Assembly: GCA_049642465.1 (NCBI GenBank) | Contig: JBAROV010000237.1 | Coordinates: 1-54,639, forward strand | DNA from: CAWDPQ01 sp049642465 | GTDB lineage: Bacteria > Acidobacteriota > Vicinamibacteria > Vicinamibacterales > 2-12-FULL-66-21 | Length of the DNA: 54,639 nucleotides | Direction: 5' to 3' | In this document: in pieces, positions 48,825 to 54,639 of the stretch | Numbering within the stretch: the first letter of the stretch is position 1 | Layout: each line of letters opens with the position of its first letter | Translations under genes and position numbers: made by a program | Notes under the pieces: generated by a model | The model's input: only the letters and a program-made list of their open reading frames with translations | The model's database searches: none | Told to the model about the DNA's origin: nothing

Positions 48825-51365
48825 CTATCGATCGGCGGGTGATTCCTCGGCGATTCTTCGATAGATCGCGCGGGCCTCTTCGTAGGCCTGCTCCGCGTCC
48901 GCACGCTCGGACGGTGCGATGCGGCGCGCCCTCACGCGCCAGAGTTGATCGATACACGCGAGGGCCCACAGCGCGCTCTTGCGCGACGCTCGAATGGGCT
49001 GACCGGCCACAAGTATCGTGACCGGGTTGGTGTGGAGTTGCGGAAACTCGCGCAACGCGACCCAGCTGCTACGCTCGATTGGAATCGTGAATTCGATGGG
49101 ATGCTCGTGACCGTCTGCCGCGACCTCGCGACCGGCCACAACGTGTCCATTTACGACAATCTCGACCAGCCGCCGTCCTCGCTCGTACCGCGGATCGGGC
49201 GTCTGGATTTCCCGCTTGAGAACCGTATCGCCGACATGACGCGCACCGCTCGTCGGAATCGCTCCGCCGTAGGGGGGTTCGAGTGGCGTTTCGGGAGAAA
49301 ACGCCAGGGAGGCCTTCACCTTTACCACTCCAGCCTTCGCGAGACGCACCGCCTCACCAGACGGTTTCCCATCGACGGTGTAGTCGAACGCGTGCGCATA
49401 GCCGTCACTCACGTAGCTTCGGCCTGCCGCGAGACTTCTGCACCATTGCGGGTAATCCACCCGGGCTACTTTACCGAGCTGCACGTAGCTCCGACCCTGA
49501 CCCACGCGCGTGCCGCTCATGCAGGGAAAGTCCGTTTCGCCGCTGGCCTTCAGCGGGAATCCGACGTTCATCAGGTGATACCACGCGTTCCACTCGCTGA
49601 TGCGGGGCGTGTCCATGGCACTGATGAAATCGGTGACGCCGTGCGCCACCGTCACGAAGATCTCCTGCGCGCCGACGCTGTTCAACTCGGGAATCGCGAA
49701 GTTGGGGAGACGATCGTCCACGCGATCGTGACTCGCCTCCAGTTCCAATGGGCTCACCAGTCGATCCCTGTCGGCATCGATCTCGTCGAAGGGTTCGGGT
49801 AAAAGTCCGCTCGCAGCCTCCGTCGCGTCGAGCCTCGTGTCCCGGTTCGCGTCGAACTGATCGAGGAGCCGCTTCGTTGCCGCCACCCGATCGATCTCGA
49901 GGCCGCTTCCCGAATGCGCGTAGCCGCCGACACCTCCCTGCGCTTTCGTCCAGCGCAACACCGGCAGCGTCCAGGTCGGCCACCCCTTGCTCGCCGTCGC
50001 GCCGGGATAGATTTGCTCCTGCAAATTGAGCAGCACGACGTGACCGAGCGCTTCGGAACCAAATCCGCTGACTTCGATGTCGTACTTCATCACCGTCAGC
50101 AGGTCGCTCAATTTGTGCGCCGCGGGCGCAAAAAACTGCTTTTGGTGATCGAAGCCCGGGCCCCATGTGAGCACGCTTCCGACGTTCAACCCTTCGCCTT
50201 TGACTTGTCGAATCATGTCGGCGGGATCGACGCCCTCGGTGGGCGAGGTGTAGTGGGCACAGCCCGCAGCGTGGATGTGATGATCGCCGCTGTAGAAACC
50301 GCGCGCTCGAGGATCGATCCACCGTTCGAGCCTCACCTGAATCTCGGCCGGTCCCGACCGCGGAATGTTGACCGGCCGCTGGATCCATCGATATTCAGGA
50401 CCACGCCCGTAAAACATCGTGAACGAACCGGGCGGCAGCAACACGGACTCGCCGTGTGCGCGATAGATCTGCTTCTGAAAAAACAGGTCTGGAGCCAACC
50501 GCTTGGCTTGCGGCGGAAAGACATGCCCTTGACTATCGACGAACTGAAAGCGCGCGGTTGTCGGCGCACCATCGTAATCGAGCACCTTCAGCGTGACCGG
50601 AATCGCCGGTTTGACCTCGAAGAGTACCGGCACTTCAGCGCGGAAGCCAAGATCCTGCGTGCCCTGACCGACATCGAACGAGATGGTCGCTTCACGCCGG
50701 CCGGCCTCGCTCGAATAGATCAATGCGAGCGCGTATTCGACCTCGAGGCCGCTCAAGGTTCGCGCCATCGGCGCAGCGGTTGACATCTCTACTTCGAGAA
50801 ACCGATCGGTTCGGCGTTCGGTGTTCTCGTTCTCGCGGAGGTGCTGCTGTTGCATCCGCTCGCCTGAAAGCCGTGACATCCCGGCGTAGACGGGACCCGC
50901 CTGCGGACTGCCGATCCGCAGGACCTGGGTGCCCCCTGGCTCGTTGAGGACCTTCACGATCGCCGGCGTGTATCCGGCCTGCTGCAGCACGGCTGGCCCC
51001 GGCCCGCGGGTCACTCTGACACGCGCCTCCGGATTGATGTGGACAACGATGAGCACGTAGGGATCGATGAGTTGCTGGAGCGTCGCGGCATCACGAGCCT
51101 GACCACGCCGGGTGAGCTCACCACGGACGTTGTTGGGCAGTGGCCTCCCGAGATACTCGAGCGCCTCCACCAGACGCATGATGTTCGCCGCGAGCGGCTG
51201 CGCCTCGACGGCGACAGGTGCGAGTGTCACGGAGGAGGCGTTCGGCGTCTGCTCCCGGAGTTCCTCCGTCCGTGCGAGCGATGCGGCGATCAGGCACACT
51301 GACAGGACAGCCGTGGCGGCGCCCAGCACTCCGCGCGCGGGCGCCGGCCGTCGCGGTCTCGTCAT
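48825..51365 (-). CDS. Exported CehA/McbA-type metallohydrolase with two EF-hands
   Basis: The 846-residue protein has an export signal (VLGAATAVLSVCLIAASLAR). The central PHP-like CehA/McbA domain is seen in RGFYSGDHHIHAAGCAHYTS followed by EGVDPADMIRQVKGEGLNVG and SVLTWGPGFDHQKQFFAPA; HHIH should bind metal. Two calcium-binding-like EF-hand loops follow (DANRDTRLDATE and DADRDRLVSPLE), inserted in the domain. The C-terminal part includes MDTPRISEWNAWYHLMNVGF and RVGQGRSYVQLGKVARVDYP. CehA removes carbaryl's carbamate ester; for this distant member the substrate is unknown. Confidence 0.85.
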   Translation of the reverse strand: MTRPRRPAPARGVLGAATAVLSVCLIAASLARTEELREQTPNASSVTLAPVAVEAQPLAANIMRLVEALEYLGRPLPNNVRGELTRRGQARDAATLQQLIDPYVLIVVHINPEARVRVTRGPGPAVLQQAGYTPAIVKVLNEPGGTQVLRIGSPQAGPVYAGMSRLSGERMQQQHLRENENTERRTDRFLEVEMSTAAPMARTLSGLEVEYALALIYSSEAGRREATISFDVGQGTQDLGFRAEVPVLFEVKPAIPVTLKVLDYDGAPTTARFQFVDSQGHVFPPQAKRLAPDLFFQKQIYRAHGESVLLPPGSFTMFYGRGPEYRWIQRPVNIPRSGPAEIQVRLERWIDPRARGFYSGDHHIHAAGCAHYTSPTEGVDPADMIRQVKGEGLNVGSVLTWGPGFDHQKQFFAPAAHKLSDLLTVMKYDIEVSGFGSEALGHVVLLNLQEQIYPGATASKGWPTWTLPVLRWTKAQGGVGGYAHSGSGLEIDRVAATKRLLDQFDANRDTRLDATEAASGLLPEPFDEIDADRDRLVSPLELEASHDRVDDRLPNFAIPELNSVGAQEIFVTVAHGVTDFISAMDTPRISEWNAWYHLMNVGFPLKASGETDFPCMSGTRVGQGRSYVQLGKVARVDYPQWCRSLAAGRSYVSDGYAHAFDYTVDGKPSGEAVRLAKAGVVKVKASLAFSPETPLEPPYGGAIPTSGARHVGDTVLKREIQTPDPRYERGRRLVEIVVNGHVVAGREVAADGHEHPIEFTIPIERSSWVALREFPQLHTNPVTILVAGQPIRASRKSALWALACIDQLWRVRARRIAPSERADAEQAYEEARAIYRRIAEESPADR

Positions 51366-51384
51366 CGCGGTTGTCCCTTTCCCG

Positions 51385-51708
51385 TCAGGAGAGGTGCGAT
51401 CGTATCTGGTGATTCAACGAATGCAGCTGACGCCGAATCTGCTTCAACGCTTCGCTGTCGTGCCCCTCGAGTGCTTCGGCGCGCTGCTTCTTCAACTCGC
51501 GCATCTTGGATTTGATCGCCGCCTTGTCGATTCCCTTCGCTTCGTGATGCTCCGCCATGCCGATCTTGAGCGCGCGGCACAATGCGGGGAGCAGGCGATC
51601 CTTGTTCATCTGCGAATAGCCCTGCACCGCCTCGTGTTGGATGCCCTTGGCGATCTCACGCAGCTCCGCCACGGTCTTCTCTTTGAGTTCGTGATAGGTG
51701 TGCGCCAT
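51385..51708 (-). CDS. Small Rho_N-like domain protein
   Basis: The 107-residue product begins MAHTYHELKEKTVAELREIA and continues QHEAVQGYSQMNKDRLLPAL, the HeH/Rho N-terminal-like fold that often binds nucleic acid. The second half is a charged helix (KAAIKSKMRELKKQRAEALE). No other domain is attached. It starts at 51708 about 62 nt beyond the octamer array and element copy 7. Its role is unknown; a nucleic-acid-linked function is an inference. Confidence 0.8.
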   Translation of the reverse strand: MAHTYHELKEKTVAELREIAKGIQHEAVQGYSQMNKDRLLPALCRALKIGMAEHHEAKGIDKAAIKSKMRELKKQRAEALEGHDSEALKQIRRQLHSLNHQIRSHLS

Positions 51709-51740
51709 GTGACCCCCAGAGGCGGATCCTAGTCCAAAAT

Positions 51741-51772
51741 CGGGAGACCGGGAGAACGGGAGGACGGGAGGA
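51741..51772 (+). repeat. CGGGAGGA octamer array, left of element copy 7
   Basis: Four exact octamers: CGGGAGAC, CGGGAGAA, CGGGAGGA, CGGGAGGA. They adjoin copy 7 on its left side and recur on its right side. Confidence 0.85.
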
Positions 51773-51860
51773 GCGCCTGCGGCCCGAGCGAGGCGCTGGA
51801 GGGAAGCCGCCGAAGGCGGCCGCCGAGCGAGAACGAGCGGGGGTGGGGCCCCGCGAGCAC
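51771..51860 (-). repeat. Dispersed GC-rich hairpin element, copy 7 (inverted)
   Basis: The minus strand reads TGCTCGCGGGGCCCCACCCC followed by CGCTCG, then CGGCCGCCTTCGGCGGCTTC and GCCTCGCTCGGGCCGCAGGC. It matches copy 6 (25834) with only about three differences, and both share CATCTTCAG before the element. Octamer arrays flank it on both sides. Confidence 0.88.
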
Positions 51861-51872
51861 TGAAGATGAGGA

Positions 51873-51921
51873 CGGGAGAACGGGAGGACGGGAGGAACGG
51901 GAGGTCGGGAGATCGGGAAGT
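51873..51921 (+). repeat. CGGGAGGA octamer array, right of element copy 7
   Basis: Six octamers with one extra A: CGGGAGAA, CGGGAGGA, CGGGAGGA, A, CGGGAGGT, CGGGAGAT, CGGGAAGT. Together with the left array it makes the 290-bp spacer between 51709 and 51998 almost entirely repeat. Confidence 0.85.
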
Positions 51922-51939
51922 CGCAACGAATTAACAACG

Positions 51940-51977
51940 AAAAAAGGGACAAAGGACAGAGGTCCTTTCTCCCTTTT
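51940..51977 (-). terminator. Intrinsic terminator after the 51999-52343 gene
   Basis: On the minus strand AAAGGGA-G-AAAGGAC pairs with GTCCTTT-G-TCCCTTT around a CTCT loop (one G-G mismatch; 51977-51942), and the strand continues into a six-T run (51945-51940). This is a classic rho-independent terminator, and its 5' arm is part of the CCCTTTT/AAAAGGG heptamer array. Confidence 0.8.
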
Positions 51978-51998
51978 CCCTTTTCCCTTCTCCCTTTT
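51964..51998 (+). repeat. CCCTTTT heptamer array
   Basis: Five units on the plus strand (CCTTTCT, CCCTTTT, CCCTTTT, CCCTTCT, CCCTTTT) end at the stop codon at 51999. The unit matches the array between rplW and rplB at 1234-1274. Confidence 0.85.
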
Positions 51999-52343
51999 CT
52001 ACGCGCACGAGGAGAGTACGCGAATCGAGCGCGCTCTGATTTGAGCTCTGTCCTTCTGCTCGAGCGTGCCGGTGACCGAGACGCGGCGGCCGACGTGATC
52101 CCGCAGTCGCACCGACGGCCCTCCCGCGACAACCTCAACGTTCGATCGACGCTTGAGGAGATACCCCGTCTTCCATCCGCGGGCGCGCGGCGCCTCGGAT
52201 CCTTCGACCTTCGTCAGCACGAAGAGGTTGCGTTCAGCACCCCGAACGCACCCCGTCAACGTCACCGTCTTGGGCTTTTCCGCCGCCGCCACCACCGACG
52301 CCATCGCCGCCGCGACGAAGAATGCTGCAATCGTCCGCTTCAT
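51999..52343 (-). CDS. Small exported hypothetical protein
   Basis: From the ATG at 52343, preceded by AAAGGAG, the product is 114 residues with a signal peptide (MKRTIAAFFVAAAMASVVAA) and a small beta-rich domain (KTVTLTGCVRGAERNLFVLT and VRLRDHVGRRVSVTGTLEQK, with a C-terminal CA). TLTGCV and HVGRRVSVTG phrases are typical of a DUF5818-like or OB-fold family of Acidobacteria exported proteins. It has no assigned activity. The longer frame to 52559 is not used because the signal peptide starts here. Confidence 0.75.
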   Translation of the reverse strand: MKRTIAAFFVAAAMASVVAAAEKPKTVTLTGCVRGAERNLFVLTKVEGSEAPRARGWKTGYLLKRRSNVEVVAGGPSVRLRDHVGRRVSVTGTLEQKDRAQIRARSIRVLSSCA

Positions 52344-52542
52344 GAACGCGCTCCTTTCGGCCGTCCTCGTGAACATCTGCCTCGCTGGTGGCAATGGCAA
52401 TGCCGAGACAGGGAGAACCTGGAAGAAAGGCAAAAGTCTTTGGCTGGTGTGAGTTCGAATGATCGGTCGCTGCGCTGACGCGAGTGCGCGTGCGGTCGGA
52501 TCCCGCACAGCGAGCGAGATTCGTAACGGACGGCGAAAACCG

Positions 52543-52938
52543 TCAGGCCGATTGCGCAAACAACGCCTTCACGGACGGCCGCTGGAGGACCACGATCGTG
52601 AAGACGCCGAGGATAGTGCCGACAGGAACAAAAAGACACTCGATCGCGGCCACGACGAGACAGAACATGTAATGCATGCGGCGCGAGAGAAAGTGACCGG
52701 TAAGCAGGATGGCCGCCGTGCAGGCAGCGCCGATAGCAATCATTACGCTGGCCATTACGATGAAGAACCAGCCAAAGAGGCGCGATTCTGCGGGGCTGGC
52801 TTCGTCGAACCGCCCCGTGAGCATAGCCAGCCCCATGAAGAGGTGCATCAGGGGCAACAGTGAAGCCAGCGCAGCGAGCGCTCCTACAACATAGTGGAAA
52901 ATCGAAAGCAGGCGCAGTTGTTCGGAATCCGTGTCCAT
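52543..52938 (-). CDS. Hypothetical four-helix membrane protein
   Basis: From the ATG at 52938 the product is 131 residues: MDTDSEQLRLLSIFHYVVGA starts a hydrophobic helix, with further segments LPLMHLFMGLAMLTGR, LFGWFFIVMASVMIAIGAAC, TAAILLTGHFLSRRMHYMFC and AAIECLFVPVGTILGVFTIV. LRLLSIFHYVVGAL resembles a widespread membrane-protein opening of unknown function. It lacks a clear operon partner; the next gene upstream is a possible lipoprotein. Confidence 0.75.
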   Translation of the reverse strand: MDTDSEQLRLLSIFHYVVGALAALASLLPLMHLFMGLAMLTGRFDEASPAESRLFGWFFIVMASVMIAIGAACTAAILLTGHFLSRRMHYMFCLVVAAIECLFVPVGTILGVFTIVVLQRPSVKALFAQSA

Positions 52939-53013
52939 CTGTAAGCCCTCTTGCGCACCATTGCGCCAGCAATCAGCGCCAAAAAGACGGTCGGCTTCCT
53001 CCGCCCGCGCCAA

Positions 53014-53187
53014 TCAGCGATCGTCGGTGACCCCCCGCTTGATCGCGCAGGTTGACGAGCCCTCGAACGCGACCATTACGTTTGGCGCGCCATTCTGGCT
53101 TGCTGACGTGGGAGTGTTGCCGCAGCCACCCGATCCGACCGCGAGGGTCGTCAAAGCAACTGCGGCTTTGATGGGAAGGTTGGTCAA
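53014..53187 (-). CDS. Possible small lipoprotein
   Basis: A 57-residue frame with a TTG start at 53187 reads LTNLPIKAAVALTTLAVGSG then GCGNTPTSASQNGAPNVMVA, a plausible lipoprotein signal with a cysteine after GSG-G (lipobox not canonical) and one later cysteine. It begins just beyond the terminator of the TonB receptor gene, with no good ribosome binding site and a rare start codon. A longer frame to 53256 would cross that terminator. The remainder of 52939-53245 shows nothing else. Confidence 0.3.
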   Translation of the reverse strand: MTNLPIKAAVALTTLAVGSGGCGNTPTSASQNGAPNVMVAFEGSSTCAIKRGVTDDR

Positions 53188-53199
53188 CCTGACAAAAGA

Positions 53200-53225
53200 G
53201 GCGACGGCCACCGAGGGCCGTCGCC
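53200..53225 (-). terminator. Intrinsic terminator of the TonB-dependent receptor gene
   Basis: On the minus strand GGCGACGGCC pairs perfectly with GGCCGTCGCC (10 bp) around a 6-nt loop (CTCGGT), followed by TCTTTTGTC. It starts about 20 nt after the stop codon at 53246. This is a strong rho-independent terminator. Confidence 0.85.
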
Positions 53226-53245
53226 CCTGAACCCTTGTCCTGGTG

Positions 53246-54639
53246 TTAGAAGGCAAACCTCAACCCGAGCCGGATGTTCCGCTCGAAGTACGCACCCGAC
53301 GTAGCGGTTCCGAACGTGCCGAGGATGCGCATGAAGTTTCCGCTGTTCACGTCGCCGTTCGGATTCACGAACTTCGGCGTGTTCGTCACGTTCGCGGCTT
53401 CAAGGCGGAACTCGAGACGACGAACGCCGCCGAGCGGGAAGGAGCGGAAAAGCGACATGTCGAGGTTGACCGCGCCAGGCCCACGGAATTGATTACGACC
53501 CGTGTTCCCGAAGCGAATCCCCTGCGGCTGCGCCCACGCGCCGGTATCGTAATAGGTTCCCGACGCGCCGATGTCTCCGTTCTTTTGCACGTCGCCAACG
53601 AGGTCGGCCGTCTGCGTGTTGCCCGGCATATTGACGATCGCGCCATTGGCTGTCACGGTAAACGGTGTGCCGGAGAAGGCGGCGAACGTTCCGTTCAGCT
53701 GCCAGTCATTGACGATGGCGCGGAAGATGTTCGAGTGGCCGCCATCGGCGCTCTGCCACGGCAACTGGTAGACCGCGGCAATGTGGAAGTTGTGCGTCCG
53801 ATCGTAGCCGGCGAGCGCCATGTTTCGACCGAACTCGCTGGATGAGTTGAACGACACGCCCGCGCCATCATCGTCAGCCATGTTTTCGGCCTTGGATAGC
53901 GTGTACGCCCCCTTCATCAGGAGCCCCTTGGTGAACGGCCGATTGATGGCGATCTGCAGCGAGTGATAACGCGTCTTCAGGCCGCTCTCGAAGCTCGTGA
54001 GATCGAGGAAGCGACCCATGCTCGCGTACGGCCGGCTCTGGTTCCCGCCACCGATCGTCTGAGGGGCGTTGATGTCGAGCAGCAGATACCCTCCATCGCC
54101 GCGCGAGCCGACGTAGGCGACATCGACGGCGATGTCGAGGGGCAACCGCCGTTCGTAGGCGACGTTCCACGACTGGATCGTGCCGCGATCGACGTCACCA
54201 GGCTTTGGTGTGCGCATGGAGACTGACGGTGGGAGGGGGAATCGTCCACTGTTCAGATCCGGTCCGGTGATGAGCGGAATTCCCTGATCGAGCGTCGAGT
54301 AATAGCTGAACGGCTCGTTCTGCTGGAAGTTCGCGGCGATCGTCAGTGGATACTGCCCTCGCATCGGACGCGTCCATGGCAGCGGGTTATACGTGACGCC
54401 GTAGCCCGAACGGAACACGTTGTTTTCGTTGAAACGGTAGATCGCTCCAACACGCGGTGCGAAGTTGTCTTTCCCCGCTTCCAATCCAAGATTCCTCGGG
54501 TTGCCGCCACGGCCGCCGAGCAGCACTTCGAGCGTGCTGAGGTCCACGCGCTCTATCCCGCGGTCGGCGCGCTGCATGATGGGGTAGTACTCCCATCGAA
54601 GCCCGAGGTCGAACGTCAGTTTCGGGCTCGCCTGCCAAC
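53246..54639 (-). CDS. Oar-type TonB-dependent receptor, 5' end cut by window edge
   Basis: The frame is open to the right edge, and reads WQASPKLTFDLGLRWEYYP before the first internal Met (54577), so the gene continues beyond the window. About 464 residues of the outer-membrane barrel are present: GAIYRFNENNVFRSGYGVTY, SWNVAYERRLPLDIAVDVAY, HNFHIAAVYQLPW, DWQLNGTFAAFSGTPFTVTA and EFRLEAANVTNTPKFVNPNG, ending in RNIRLGLRFAF with the terminal phenylalanine required for barrel insertion. This is the Oar-like/carboxypeptidase-regulatory type common in Acidobacteria, importing large ligands such as glycans or siderophores; the plug domain lies outside. Confidence 0.95.
   Translation of the reverse strand, partial: WQASPKLTFDLGLRWEYYPIMQRADRGIERVDLSTLEVLLGGRGGNPRNLGLEAGKDNFAPRVGAIYRFNENNVFRSGYGVTYNPLPWTRPMRGQYPLTIAANFQQNEPFSYYSTLDQGIPLITGPDLNSGRFPLPPSVSMRTPKPGDVDRGTIQSWNVAYERRLPLDIAVDVAYVGSRGDGGYLLLDINAPQTIGGGNQSRPYASMGRFLDLTSFESGLKTRYHSLQIAINRPFTKGLLMKGAYTLSKAENMADDDGAGVSFNSSSEFGRNMALAGYDRTHNFHIAAVYQLPWQSADGGHSNIFRAIVNDWQLNGTFAAFSGTPFTVTANGAIVNMPGNTQTADLVGDVQKNGDIGASGTYYDTGAWAQPQGIRFGNTGRNQFRGPGAVNLDMSLFRSFPLGGVRRLEFRLEAANVTNTPKFVNPNGDVNSGNFMRILGTFGTATSGAYFERNIRLGLRFAF

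Noticed and set aside
53188..53256. Extension of the possible lipoprotein frame to a TTG at 53256
   Set aside because: It would run through the strong terminator of the TonB receptor gene and has no sequence resembling a signal peptide.

Overview
The window is high-GC bacterial chromosomal DNA with nearly every gene on the minus strand. The combination of a PVC-type haem-c dehydrogenase with HEAT repeats, DUF1080, ThuA and GH127 proteins, a Ser/Thr kinase fused to PD40/TolB-like propeller repeats, an Oar-type TonB-dependent receptor, many twin-arginine-exported proteins and a form II CO-dehydrogenase-like cluster points to Acidobacteriota, perhaps Vicinamibacteria. That placement is inference from gene content; no 16S gene is present.

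Region 1 (1-6710) is the junction of the str and S10 operons, transcribed right to left: rpsL, rpsG, fusA, rpsJ, rplC, rplD, rplW, rplB and a partial rpsS. tuf, usually found between fusA and rpsJ, is missing. A 349-bp structured divergent spacer (6711-7059) precedes rpsL. Region 2 (7060-23751) holds a CsbD-like stress protein, a polytopic membrane protein, tryptophan 2,3-dioxygenase, a serine hydrolase, a YdeI-family protein, a Ser/Thr kinase, a coiled-coil RskA-like anti-sigma protein, a SelW-like selenoprotein gene whose in-frame UGA hides it from ordinary ORF calling (15433-15654), GT2, GNAT, DUF2277, MOSC, SWIB, UxuA-like and Fcy1-like cytosine deaminase genes, and a TPR protein. Region 3 (23758-34380) is a catabolic block: GH127, an FAD-dependent oxidoreductase, a cyclase-family hydrolase, a PPOX protein, DUF1080, the large haem-c dehydrogenase and a TIM-barrel isomerase, most with export signals. 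Region 4 (34432-41810) has secreted and membrane proteins followed by coxG, coxE and coxD; region 5 (41767-45505) is coxM, coxL and coxS, with the AYRGAGR active-site motif of form II enzymes. Region 6 (45577-54639) has ThuA, an O-methyltransferase, a zinc-ribbon membrane protein, a CehA/McbA-type metallohydrolase with EF-hands, a Rho_N-like protein, small exported or membrane proteins and a truncated TonB-dependent receptor.

Two features run across the whole window. First, a GC-rich dispersed hairpin element occurs seven times between genes; five copies lie inside the ribosomal operon, a short distance upstream of start codons. Second, short degenerate tandem arrays of 7-11 bp (TAGTCGC, CCCTTNT, GGAAGCT, CGGGAGGA, GGTTCAAAA and GGGAGTTG types) sit at gene junctions and sometimes encode the last residues and the stop codon of the adjoining gene. 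The TAGTCGC arrays share one polar start (GTCAGTCGCTRGTCGC) and place stop codons in all frames of both strands. These arrays and the selenoprotein are the observations most worth following up.
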